17,515 bases of DNA from MGBC163016 sp910588905 (lineage in GTDB: Bacteria > Actinomycetota > Coriobacteriia > Coriobacteriales > Eggerthellaceae), in the NCBI GenBank assembly GCA_948616985.1, contig CAPGDO010000022.1, forward strand, positions 1 to 17,515, in the 5' to 3' direction. The position numbers and the translations under genes were made by a program. Each line of letters begins with the position of its first letter. The first letter of the stretch is position 1. Of this stretch, positions 6,848-13,601 are shown piece after piece. The notes under the pieces are model-generated. The model worked only from the letters and a program-made list of their open reading frames with translations, ran no database searches and was not told where the DNA came from.

Positions 6848-8610
6848 AGTTCAACTCTTTCTATTGCGGTCAAGATGCCATCGACATCACGCTTGGTTAT
6901 ATAAGCGTAATTCGCTTTCGACTCCCTTTTCTCAACTAAGCGATCAATGCAGTCGACAACGATAGAGGCGGCTCTGTTGACATCTGAATTCTTGGCGGGG
7001 AAGACGGGAGACCAACATCCTATGCCTTCCCAAGGCAGCTCTTTTTCCCGTATAGAGGCCGCTTCCTCGCGCATCAGCTCCCCAAAAGTATCCCTGTAGC
7101 TTTCAGAGGAGAAGGAGCTCAGAGTGTTCAACGAAATATAGACCTTCTCTGCGGCATACCCAAACGAACAAACAAAGAGTGCCTGGCCGCCTTCTAGGTT
7201 GTCGAGAGCAGCAAGAACAGACGGAGAGGAGCTGCAGTCAATAATGATGTCGAATCCTTTGAAAGTTGCTGCATTGTCCTTATCTATTGCGCTTCTTCCT
7301 TTGACTTCTGCCATGGGACTCGTTGCATTCAGTACAGCAGCTAGCGTAGTTGCCTTGTCGGCACCGGCATCGCAAGCACGAAGATGATGTCTGGCAATGT
7401 TGCCAATACCGAAGTTATCTGAATCGAAAATACAGAGATCGGTTACGCCGCCTCTAATCAAACTATTGGCGACCATGCTCCCCAAAGAGCCTGCACCTAT
7501 GAGGGCTATTCGGGAATCAGCTAGTTCTTCGCAAAGGCTACCGCGCGAAAACATCTGATCTTTAGAGCAGTTAGTGCTGTCAACCCAATCAACTAGTACA
7601 TTGGAAGCAAAAGTTTTACGTTTGTCGACAGTCCTTAGAACCTTATGATTATGGACCCCTCCTTTTCCGAATTCATTTTCGTCGGCAAGAGTCGGCATTA
7701 TCGCGATAAACCATGATAGCGATATCGGGTCCTCTCCAGCTTTGCTTGAGCACGGAACCCCAATTGCAAGATAATGCCTCAGTCCATCTCTTAACCTAGA
7801 TGCGTTCCGACCGATAATATCGTCCAGTTCAAGCTCTTCCCCCTTTGCCCATTCGCGAAGTTCTCCGTATGTATTGGGTGATTGCCAGCAGCGAACATGG
7901 GGGACCGAAGAGGCAAGGAGCCATATCCCCCGATTAGTCTTCTTTTTCCTATCTCCCTCGAATATCGTCCCCCAACCAACGTCTCGCACGAGGCTGCCAT
8001 CTGCTTCGTAGAAAGTGGACAGGCATGTTTGACCAAGGTTATTTTCGATTATCTCGACAACTCCATCGCGGCAAGCGGGATGACCATCCCAAATCAATTT
8101 TGAGACCTCGTCTTCGTAATAGAGCACGAGATCTCTTCGTCTGATATTCTGCATGGGAAACTCAACGTGGTCTCCGTCTTTTATCAGACCCCCCTCGTTT
8201 GCCGATTCGAGCCATTGGAGAAATCGCGTCGCATGAGAAAGAAGCGTGAAATCGGGACTTCCTCTCAGCCCCCACTCTGTGTTTTCAGAAAAAAGGCAAA
8301 CATTGCCCGAGCGGCAGTATTTGCCATGACCTTCCAGTCCATTATTGGATTGATGGGGGTGCGTATCTTCGATCCCGCCATCTAGCGCTGGATATATCTT
8401 AATCTTGCAGTCGGGATAAGTGGATGAGACCGTGAAGACCCATGGGGTCGTTTCGGGGATCTTGTGTGAATGTTTCAAATGTGCCGTGAAGGGCAGGCAC
8501 CATTCAGCAATCGCGCTATCCCATACAAAATCCCCAACTGTTATGAAAGAAGCGAGTTCTTCAAGGGATCTACGAGCGCGACAAAGCGGCTCTGGAACCT
8601 CCTCGTTCAT
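6844..8610 (-). CDS. cap2: Cap2, E2-E1 fusion conjugating enzyme of type II CBASS
   Basis: A 588-residue two-enzyme fusion. The N-terminal part (to about 155) is a bacterial E2-like domain with the signature YCRSGNVCLF, making Cys105 the likely E2 catalytic residue (Cys99 the alternative). A linker region of about 200 residues follows. From 366 there is a ThiF/E1 adenylation domain with IALIGAGSLGS, an acidic strand end (IFDSDNFGIGNIARH, 394-408) and DIIIDCSSS. The E1 catalytic cysteine is probably Cys532 (IGCWSPVFPAK), with Cys481 less likely. In characterised systems Cap2 activates the C-terminus of the CD-NTase and ligates it to a target, priming the enzyme. The gene starts with a 4-bp ATGA overlap with the CD-NTase stop. 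Confidence 0.93.
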   Translation of the reverse strand: MNEEVPEPLCRARRSLEELASFITVGDFVWDSAIAEWCLPFTAHLKHSHKIPETTPWVFTVSSTYPDCKIKIYPALDGGIEDTHPHQSNNGLEGHGKYCRSGNVCLFSENTEWGLRGSPDFTLLSHATRFLQWLESANEGGLIKDGDHVEFPMQNIRRRDLVLYYEDEVSKLIWDGHPACRDGVVEIIENNLGQTCLSTFYEADGSLVRDVGWGTIFEGDRKKKTNRGIWLLASSVPHVRCWQSPNTYGELREWAKGEELELDDIIGRNASRLRDGLRHYLAIGVPCSSKAGEDPISLSWFIAIMPTLADENEFGKGGVHNHKVLRTVDKRKTFASNVLVDWVDSTNCSKDQMFSRGSLCEELADSRIALIGAGSLGSMVANSLIRGGVTDLCIFDSDNFGIGNIARHHLRACDAGADKATTLAAVLNATSPMAEVKGRSAIDKDNAATFKGFDIIIDCSSSPSVLAALDNLEGGQALFVCSFGYAAEKVYISLNTLSSFSSESYRDTFGELMREEAASIREKELPWEGIGCWSPVFPAKNSDVNRAASIVVDCIDRLVEKRESKANYAYITKRDVDGILTAIERVEL

Positions 8611-9707
8611 GCAAAATTCGCCTCAGACAGGGTTGTTGCTGCTCCTGCTCTCGCTGTAAACGCAGCTTTGGCCTCTGACTTAGGGGCTAGTGGGAACTCG
8701 TTTCCAAAAAGATCTTGCCACTTTTTAGAGGCCGTATATGGGTCTTCGGCATCAAACGCTTCTCGCGCCAACATGGCGGCGTCAACGATACATCTATGGA
8801 AAACAGCGTAGTCTACTTGAGATATCCTCGCCATAACATCGTTTGGAAGACCTCGGTCTGGCAAAACTGGCTTTGAAGGCCCCATCTTCGCGATAGCCTC
8901 AAACGTAGTTACTACACCTTCGGCAACTGACTCTATTTCATCAGGACAGCAATCCCCAATAAGATGCTCCAAAGGATACCCTTTCGGATACTTCTTGTCT
9001 GGGTGCTGTGTTCGCCACCACCATTTTATTGCCTTCACGACGTTTATATAATGACCAGAGCACTTTGCGTTCTTCTCGATCGTCCAACTGATTTGACTTA
9101 ATGGATCTGTTGATTCCCAGACGTTTGCCTCGCGATCCGGTATGCGCAACGGTTCGCCTTTCCAATCATCACTTTCAATAAGCGCATCAAGGGTCGATAC
9201 AGTTCTTGACCCATACGCCTTTGAAAGAGCATCTGGGTTTGACAAGGTCTCAATATCAAGTGACGAGAACACCGCATTCCTTATCACTGCAGACTCCGAT
9301 AGGGCTTCACTCGGTGCTGAAGTGGGAACCAAATCGATGTCGGCTTTATCAAGATGTATGCCCCAAGATCTGCCTTGGCGTTCATATTGATTAGGGTAGT
9401 GCTCTTCGAGAAAACCAAGAAAAAGGTCAAGGGCTTCTGCGGGCGTATATTCTTCCTCGCTTATGTTTGTGACTACAACGACGTCGACGTCGGAGCTTTG
9501 TCCGGCAGCTGGCTTAATAATGGTCGACCTCCTATAACTACCCTGAAGAAACGTACTCACCAATAAGTCGCTAAGGCTAGCATCAGCATTGAGGTTATCC
9601 CGTAACTCAGTATGAGCGTCTACTAGCGCTTTCTTCTGTTCTTCGCTAAGCCTGATATTTTTGAGAAAATCATCAAAATGGGTTTTCATATGTAGCGTGT
9701 TGGACAT
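8607..9707 (-). CDS. CD-NTase, cGAS/DncV-like nucleotidyltransferase of CBASS
   Basis: A 366-residue second-messenger synthase. The polymerase-beta-type active site is intact: Gly56-Ser57 in FLQGSYRRSTIIKP, Asp73 and Asp75 in SSDVDVVVV, and the third metal ligand Asp125 in ADIDLVPT. The C-terminal helical domain with KWWWRTQHPD and the Lys-Tyr-Pro segment fits the SMODS/CD-NTase fold. Clade cannot be set safely by eye (C- or D-like is my guess), so the cyclic product is unknown. The C-terminus ends in Asn-Phe-Ala on a flexible Ala/Thr/Ser-rich tail, as expected for a Cap2 conjugation substrate. AAGGGAG lies 6 nt before ATG 9707, an excellent ribosome site. The gene begins 48 bp after rloB with no terminator between them. 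Confidence 0.93.
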   Translation of the reverse strand: MSNTLHMKTHFDDFLKNIRLSEEQKKALVDAHTELRDNLNADASLSDLLVSTFLQGSYRRSTIIKPAAGQSSDVDVVVVTNISEEEYTPAEALDLFLGFLEEHYPNQYERQGRSWGIHLDKADIDLVPTSAPSEALSESAVIRNAVFSSLDIETLSNPDALSKAYGSRTVSTLDALIESDDWKGEPLRIPDREANVWESTDPLSQISWTIEKNAKCSGHYINVVKAIKWWWRTQHPDKKYPKGYPLEHLIGDCCPDEIESVAEGVVTTFEAIAKMGPSKPVLPDRGLPNDVMARISQVDYAVFHRCIVDAAMLAREAFDAEDPYTASKKWQDLFGNEFPLAPKSEAKAAFTARAGAATTLSEANFA

Positions 9708-9755
9708 TACCGCTCCCTTCGATTGAAAGCCTCTCAGTTAGGTTTGCTTGGACGT

Positions 9756-10436
9756 TTAGGGCCGCTTCTGCCACCTCAAGTAGTCTTGCAAAGTGTTTAC
9801 AATTTCATATAGATGGGTACCCGGATTCATTACTGAGGGATTTGCCATGCATCGTTCCTCGTGCCATCCGTTGAGACGTTCCGCGTTCGGGATGGCATCG
9901 ATGAGACGACTGGAAAGGTCCTCGAAAAGTTTTGTGTCGTTCTTCTTATATGGCCTTTTCAGATACTTGCGAAATGTATCGTCCGTTTTGGCAATAGCCT
10001 CGGCCGATGTCATCTCGGCGGTCGTGTATCCGAAATGCAGCAACATCCAGACTTCGAAGCATGGGTTCGACCACAGGGGGTGAAAGATTGTTGTTTCGTC
10101 AGAGCTCAGAGCGCATTTGTCCACCACGGAGTCGAACTCGCGAAGGTCAAAATCATCCCGATCGTAAGCCAGCCAAACATGATCGTAGCCACCCGACAAC
10201 CTGCCCTCCCTGAGCGCATAGTCGAGTAAGTCAACGGTGTGCAGACCGGTTCCCTTTACCACGATATGAATGCGATTCCTGAATTCCGGCTTCAACGCAT
10301 CGCGCATGCCCTTGAAATAAAACGGCTCCGTCTTCTTTCCTTCACATACGATGAGATGTCGCTCGGGCGCCAAGACCCTATAGCCCTGGCGCCGTCCCGG
10401 CTTCCGCCATTCTCTTCTCGTCCGATTTTGTGCCAT
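9756..10436 (-). CDS. rloB: RloB-family protein (AbiLii-like Toprim-type nuclease)
   Basis: A 226-residue protein with the RloB pattern: HLIVCEGKKTEPFYFKG (Glu32), YDRDD at 91-95, NPCFEVW at 124-130 and NPS near 199-201. This arrangement (conserved Glu, then Asp-x-Asp after a strand) is a Toprim-like metal site. Such proteins pair with RloA ATPases near restriction-modification loci and in the lactococcal AbiL abortive-infection system. I set the start at ATG 10436, only 2 bp past the rloA stop, because GGAGG overlapping the last rloA codons serves as ribosome site. A longer reading to 10574 would merely translate rloA sequence in another frame. Likely the nuclease effector of an ATPase-gated complex; the target is not known. 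Confidence 0.88.
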   Translation of the reverse strand: MAQNRTRREWRKPGRRQGYRVLAPERHLIVCEGKKTEPFYFKGMRDALKPEFRNRIHIVVKGTGLHTVDLLDYALREGRLSGGYDHVWLAYDRDDFDLREFDSVVDKCALSSDETTIFHPLWSNPCFEVWMLLHFGYTTAEMTSAEAIAKTDDTFRKYLKRPYKKNDTKLFEDLSSRLIDAIPNAERLNGWHEERCMANPSVMNPGTHLYEIVNTLQDYLRWQKRP

Positions 10437-10438
10437 GT

Positions 10439-11671
10439 TTAGGCCTCCTCCCAATAGAGGAGGCGGTCGAGTATGGGGTCGGCCCCATATCTGCCAGAGA
10501 GGTACTGCCTGTCGAATGCCGCGTTCTTGCTTACGAGGTTGCCGTTGGGCTCGTGGATGTCGGACAGCGACCAAAGGGTGCTCGCCTCATCCTCATCGCG
10601 AGCGGCGAACCATATCTCATCTCGGCGGAACACGTCATTTCTCATGATGCTAACGTCCTGGGAGGTGAATATGAGCTGTGCACCGTTCTCGTTGATGTCG
10701 GGATCCTGGAAGAGCATGATGATGAACCTGAGCAGCTTCGGGTGCAGCTTGGAATCCAGCTCGTCTATGACGAGCAGGCTTCCTTTTTTCAGTGCGTCGT
10801 CGAGCGCGACCGCCATGCTCATCATCTTGCGCGTCCCTGCGGACTCTTTGCCGAGGCGTAGCTCGTAGGGCTTGCCGTTCACGACATGGCGAACCCAGAC
10901 ACGCCTGTTTTCGAAATCGTCTTCGTCGCCCTCGACCCTGAACCCATCGATGTTGATTCCTGCTGCCTTGAGGATGCCTACAATGGCTCCCTCGTCCTCT
11001 TGCTCGAGCATCTTCTCGAGGATGAGCTCCTCGAAGCGGAAGTCGAAGTCGATGAACCGGGCAGAGGCGATCCACTCTGCAGCCATGTCGATGAACTCGA
11101 TGTCGTAGTTCAGCGCAAGGAATGACAAGTAGGGTATGTCGGTATTGAAAGAGGTGTTCGCTCTGGCGCGTTTGAGCGCTGATCCCAGCTCCACTTCATC
11201 TCCCGTGCGCTCGAACAGCATGGCGGTTCTCGTTCCGGCGACGTTCTTTCTGGTCAAGCTCTCGGAGGTTATCCCCTCGACGTCGAAGGAGAGCGTGTAG
11301 CGGAACTCCTGGCCCTTCGTCCTGAAGTAGATCTCGAAGTCTGAGGGCTCGCTCGGGTGCACATCGTCGAATCGGAACGCATCGGTCCCCTTAACCTTGG
11401 GACGCGGGACATCCTTGGTTGCCTCGTCTTTTCGGGAGAGAAGGTAGATAGGATACGAGACGGCATCGAACATCCTATGCATAGCCAGGAATAGATTGGA
11501 CTTGCCTCCCGCATTCGGACCGAATATAACGGACACAGGAAGAAAGACCTGCCCGTCCTTATCGTCCACGATCAAGGACTCCTTAAACTCTTTCATGGGA
11601 GATGCCTGCATGTCGAACGTCGTCTCGTCACGATACGAGCGGAAGTTGTCGAATGTGAACTGGCAGAGCAT
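10439..11671 (-). CDS. rloA: RloA-family AAA/SMC-like ATPase (AbiLi-like)
   Basis: A 410-residue ATPase of the AAA_15/COG1106 type. Counting from ATG 11671: N-terminal strand motif FTFDNFRSYRD, Walker A GPNAGGKS at 51-58, ABC-like signature KESAGTRK at 275-282, Walker B LLVIDELDSKLHP at 299-311. A switch segment FTSQD lies at 335-339, where relatives often have His and this protein has Gln338. The acidic middle (about 210-255) is the usual coiled or lid insertion. The start was chosen because AGGAGAGG lies 6 nt upstream. It is the first gene of the defence block, 64-100 bp downstream of a strong promoter, and is coupled to rloB. Together they resemble the AbiL system of Lactococcus. The trigger is unknown. 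Confidence 0.9.
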   Translation of the reverse strand: MLCQFTFDNFRSYRDETTFDMQASPMKEFKESLIVDDKDGQVFLPVSVIFGPNAGGKSNLFLAMHRMFDAVSYPIYLLSRKDEATKDVPRPKVKGTDAFRFDDVHPSEPSDFEIYFRTKGQEFRYTLSFDVEGITSESLTRKNVAGTRTAMLFERTGDEVELGSALKRARANTSFNTDIPYLSFLALNYDIEFIDMAAEWIASARFIDFDFRFEELILEKMLEQEDEGAIVGILKAAGINIDGFRVEGDEDDFENRRVWVRHVVNGKPYELRLGKESAGTRKMMSMAVALDDALKKGSLLVIDELDSKLHPKLLRFIIMLFQDPDINENGAQLIFTSQDVSIMRNDVFRRDEIWFAARDEDEASTLWSLSDIHEPNGNLVSKNAAFDRQYLSGRYGADPILDRLLYWEEA

Positions 11672-11695
11672 GAGGCCTCTCCTTTTGCTTAATAA

Positions 11696-11704
11696 TGCAC
11701 TATT
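11696..11704 (+). repeat. 9-bp repeat TGCACTATT, copy in the 5' leader of rloA
   Basis: Direct copy of 11759-11767, with starts exactly 63 bp apart. This copy lies 25-33 bp upstream of the rloA start and is embedded in a TTAATA/TATTAA inverted repeat. Confidence 0.45.
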
Positions 11705-11712
11705 AACTCTAT

Positions 11713-11735
11713 AAATCAGAGATTTTTTCTGATTT
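11713..11735. promoter_or_regulatory. Dyad AAATCAGA/TCTGATTT at the defence-operon transcription start
   Basis: Perfect 8-bp inverted arms (11713-11720 and 11728-11735) around a 7-nt centre. The predicted transcription start falls at about 11735, so this is either a repressor operator just downstream of the promoter or a hairpin at the extreme 5' end of the mRNA. The arms are seen; the function is inferred. Confidence 0.5.
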
Positions 11736-11741
11736 GAATGG

Positions 11742-11770
11742 ATTATACAACCATTTTCTGCACTATTCAA
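11742..11770 (-). promoter_or_regulatory. Sigma70-type promoter of the RloAB-CBASS operon
   Basis: Minus-strand -35 TTGAAT (11765-11770) and perfect -10 TATAAT (11742-11747) are separated by exactly 17 bp. No comparable promoter is visible in the 48-bp gap between rloB and the CD-NTase, so this is the best candidate promoter for all six defence genes. One 9-bp TGCACTATT repeat overlaps the -35 box. Confidence 0.75.
11759..11767 (+). repeat. 9-bp repeat TGCACTATT, copy overlapping the -35 box
   Basis: Partner of 11696-11704. It overlaps the left part of the -35 element, so a protein bound here would block RNA polymerase. Confidence 0.45.
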
Positions 11771-12016
11771 GGTGGGACAGCGCTCCAGAGCATCTGCGAA
11801 CATTCATTGTTATTGAAGAGCACACGAAGGCGATCGCAGCACAATGATGCGCTGTTGTCGGCGGTCACAAAAACTGTACGATTATCGTGACATGAGGATG
11901 AGCTGTAAGCGACGGCTATCGAAGTCTCGGGGGACGCTGCAGCATGCAGCATCTTCTCTTATGGCTTTGTGAGCTTCTTATCTTTTATTCAGCATTGAAG
12001 AGTCGACTAGTACCTT

Positions 12017-12376
12017 CTATGTTCCCGCTTTTCGAGAACCTACTCTTTCGACGACGCCTTTCTCCTGGAGGGTGCTCGAAAGGCGATATACCTTGCTCTC
12101 ACTGAACCCGGTCATTTGTGCGATCGTCGGATATGTCGCTGAAGGGTCGTTTGCCATTGCATTCAGAATGGCTATCTGGTCAGTATTTAGATTTATCTCG
12201 TCAGTCGATGACGAGATAAGCGACGAGATATCGGATTCTTTCTCAAGCGGCAGAAAGATACTCGATCGCTCGGGGTTCACACGCTCGCTGAGAACGGGTC
12301 TTCCATAACCGGCTCCTGTCCACTTCTTCACCATGTCGGGGATACCGCCTCCGGCACGCTCAGAGATGTTGATCAT
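12017..12376 (-). pseudogene. C-terminal stump of an AlbA/COG2865-type transcriptional regulator
   Basis: The recognisable protein begins at about codon ATG 12376 (INISERAGGGIPDMVKKW), continues with VLSERVNPERSSIFLPLEK and ends in a winged helix (TIAQMTGFSESKVYRLSSTLQEKGVVERVG). ERAGxGIP followed by NPxR and a C-terminal wHTH is the tail of 'putative DNA-binding' regulators with an AlbA_2 N-terminal domain and a degenerate HATPase fold, normally about 400-500 residues. Some 300 N-terminal residues are missing; sequence above 12376 is GC-rich and reads better on the opposite strand. Such regulators often sit beside defence genes, so this may be a former controller of the block. The last ~119 codons remain open but probably make no functional protein. 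Confidence 0.65.
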
Positions 12377-12509
12377 GAAGGCCGCCGGCTTCCTGAGCCA
12401 GCTCGACTTCGTGACGCCCGTGCGCGAGGGCATCCGCGTCGCAGAGTCCATCGACTCGGGCGCGAGCGAGCTTCTGTCCCTCGCCCTGGTGGACAGGCTC
12501 CGCCGATAA
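12366..12509 (+). pseudogene. C-terminal fragment of an unknown GC-rich gene
   Basis: Forty-seven codons (from ATG 12366 or ATG 12375) with strong G/C third positions end in DRLRR-stop; the peptide contains AAGFLSQLDFVTPVREGIR. The codon pattern indicates real coding on the plus strand, in contrast to the AT-richer regulator stump abutting it. The 5' portion is missing at the junction with the regulator stump. I do not recognise the family. It is best read as the 3' end of a gene cut off by the rearrangement that set the right border of the defence block. Confidence 0.4.
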
Positions 12510-12600
12510 AGCGCGAAGCGCCCCGAGAGGACGACGCCACTTCCCAGACCTCCTCCCGTGCCCGCCCCTCCCTGCGCAGCATCCACCTTGGGCGAAAGCT

Positions 12601-13270
12601 GCGCGGGACGGCGGGCGCGACACCATCGAGCCTTTGCTCAAGTACTGCGAGCTGCAGGGCTACAGGCCGCCGAGCTCGGACGAGTACGGCTTCGCCCGCA
12701 TCTGCCAGGTGATGGGCAACTTCTTCGGAGGCTCCACGTCCCTGGGCGTCGGCGCGTACACCACCGACCGGCAGATGGATCCCGGCGACAACGGCATCTA
12801 CGTCATCGAGGGCTGGCGCATCGCAGACCACCTGCGCACCGAGTGCGACTCGGAATGGAACCCCCGTCGGGATGCGCTCCTTCGGCCCCTCCGAGGAGGA
12901 GGACTGGCACGAGTTCGGCGACATGCTCCGCGCCTTCGACGCGTCGATGCCCGAGGAGCTTCGCCTCGGCGAGTTCCTGGACTCGGTGGAGGTGCCCGCC
13001 CGCGAGCTGCGAGTCGGCGACGAGGTGTGGATGTTCGACAGCATTTGCGGCAAGTGGGAGGCTTGTCCCGTCGCCGGCTTCGGGCAGCCGAACGGCAACC
13101 GCATCGCGGTGGAGGTCGATGCCGGAGACGGCAGGAAGAAGGTGACCTACCCCGACCTGCCGTACGTCGCCCACTACGACCACGACGGCGACTTCTCGTG
13201 GAACTGCAACAACTACGTCCACGGCGACATGGCCCGAATCCGCCCGCGAGGTGAGCGGGCCGCAGCCTGA
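12601..13270 (+). pseudogene. Frameshifted accessory gene of unknown function
   Basis: Two adjacent reading frames join into one protein if one C is removed from the five-C run at about 12860-12864. Frame one (about 12601-12862) reads IEPLLKYCELQGYRPPSS and IYVIEGWRIADHL; frame two (about 12863-13270) reads VGMRSFGPSEEEDW, then ELRVGDEVWMFDS, to the stop at 13268-13270. Codon use is GC-rich and consistent in both halves. The combined protein would be at least about 220 residues, acidic and soluble; no clear start codon or ribosome site is visible upstream, so the 5' end is also likely lost. I do not recognise the family; the setting suggests an accessory gene from a decayed integrative element. 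A terminator follows at 13289. Confidence 0.55.
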
Positions 13271-13288
13271 GCGCTCGCAACTCCATCG

Positions 13289-13320
13289 AAGCCCGTCGGC
13301 CCCTCCGGTCGACGGGCTTT
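13289..13320 (+). terminator. Rho-independent-like terminator after the broken accessory gene
   Basis: AAGCCCGTCG (13289-13298) pairs perfectly with CGACGGGCTT (13310-13319) across an 11-nt loop. The T tract is short (TTT, then CCC), so termination may be inefficient. It lies 19 bp after the pseudogene stop and just before the MATE promoter, insulating the two units. Confidence 0.65.
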
Positions 13321-13355
13321 CCCGCGTGGCGCAGATGCCGATTCGCGTCAGCTAC

Positions 13356-13384
13356 TTGCCAGCACGTCCGCGCGATGGGATAAT
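13356..13384 (+). promoter_or_regulatory. Sigma70-type promoter of the MATE leader
   Basis: TTGCCA (13356-13361) and GATAAT (13379-13384) are separated by exactly 17 bp. The predicted start (about 13391) lies some 26 nt upstream of a short leader ORF and about 210 nt upstream of the MATE start codon, giving a long leader that contains a terminator. Confidence 0.7.
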
Positions 13385-13416
13385 CCCCGCGTTCGAGCAC
13401 ATCGACAGGAACAGCC

Positions 13417-13482
13417 ATGAAGCTCTGCATTGGGATGGCTTCGGGAGCATACCGACGAGACGCTGACCGGAGCAAAGCCTGA
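13417..13482 (+). CDS. Leader peptide upstream of the MATE gene (21 aa)
   Basis: ATG 13417 is preceded at 6 nt by AGGAA and opens a 21-codon frame, MKLCIGMASGAYRRDADRSK followed by Ala and TGA. It starts 26 nt after the predicted transcription start and ends 16 nt before a strong hairpin (13499-13517), with a terminator-like hairpin further on. This is the geometry of ribosome-stalling leader peptides that control antibiotic-resistance and efflux genes. The peptide matches no leader I know; its translation and role are inferred from position. Confidence 0.5.
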   Translation: MKLCIGMASGAYRRDADRSKA

Positions 13483-13498
13483 TAAATCGTCGGCCACG

Positions 13499-13517
13499 AC
13501 AGCCCGCCACGGGCTGT
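13499..13517 (+). promoter_or_regulatory. Leader hairpin 1 of the MATE gene
   Basis: ACAGCCC (13499-13505) pairs perfectly with GGGCTGT (13511-13517) across a 5-nt loop. Its GCCCG segment (13503-13507) could alternatively pair with CGGGC (13552-13556) in the 5' arm of the downstream terminator, which would make the two structures mutually exclusive. Confidence 0.5.
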
Positions 13518-13548
13518 TTCGGCTTGCGCAGACGAACGATGGGCACGG

Positions 13549-13580
13549 GAACGGGCAGGCGTCCGTTCTCTTTTTGTTTT
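13549..13580 (+). terminator. Intrinsic terminator or attenuator in the MATE leader
   Basis: GAACGG (13549-13554) and CCGTTC (13563-13568) form a 6-bp stem with an 8-nt loop, followed by TCTTTTTGTTTT (13569-13580). The U-rich tail is a proper terminator tail. It lies inside the leader, 22 nt before the MATE start codon and immediately before its ribosome site (GAAAGG), so it would stop transcription before the gene unless relieved. Confidence 0.6.
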
Positions 13581-13601
13581 CACCCCATCGAAAGGCTTTC
13601 C

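Larger units (their letters stand above)
11672..12016. other. Intergenic region upstream of the defence operon
   Basis: About 345 bp with no credible gene. The right three quarters (11771-12016) show nothing beyond short AT-rich stretches. The left part holds the promoter, dyad and 9-bp repeats listed separately. The short minus-strand open frame across 11767-11952 is Ser/Ala/Cys-rich, lacks a ribosome site and resembles no protein. Confidence 0.6.

Noticed and set aside
10437..10574. Longer N-terminus for RloB reaching to 10574.
   Set aside because: It translates the 3' end of rloA in another frame; ATG 10436 with GGAGG just upstream is the natural start.
11672..11803. Longer N-terminus for RloA reaching to 11803.
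   Set aside because: It would cross the promoter, dyad and ribosome site; the family motif begins right after ATG 11671.
12377..12586. N-terminal extension of the regulator stump to 12586.
   Set aside because: The added residues are Arg/Ser/Gly-rich antisense of GC-rich plus-strand coding sequence and do not resemble the regulator family.
12798..13583. Long Arg-rich minus-strand frames opposite the broken accessory gene.
   Set aside because: Their extreme Arg/Ser/Pro content is typical of antisense translation of GC-rich coding DNA.
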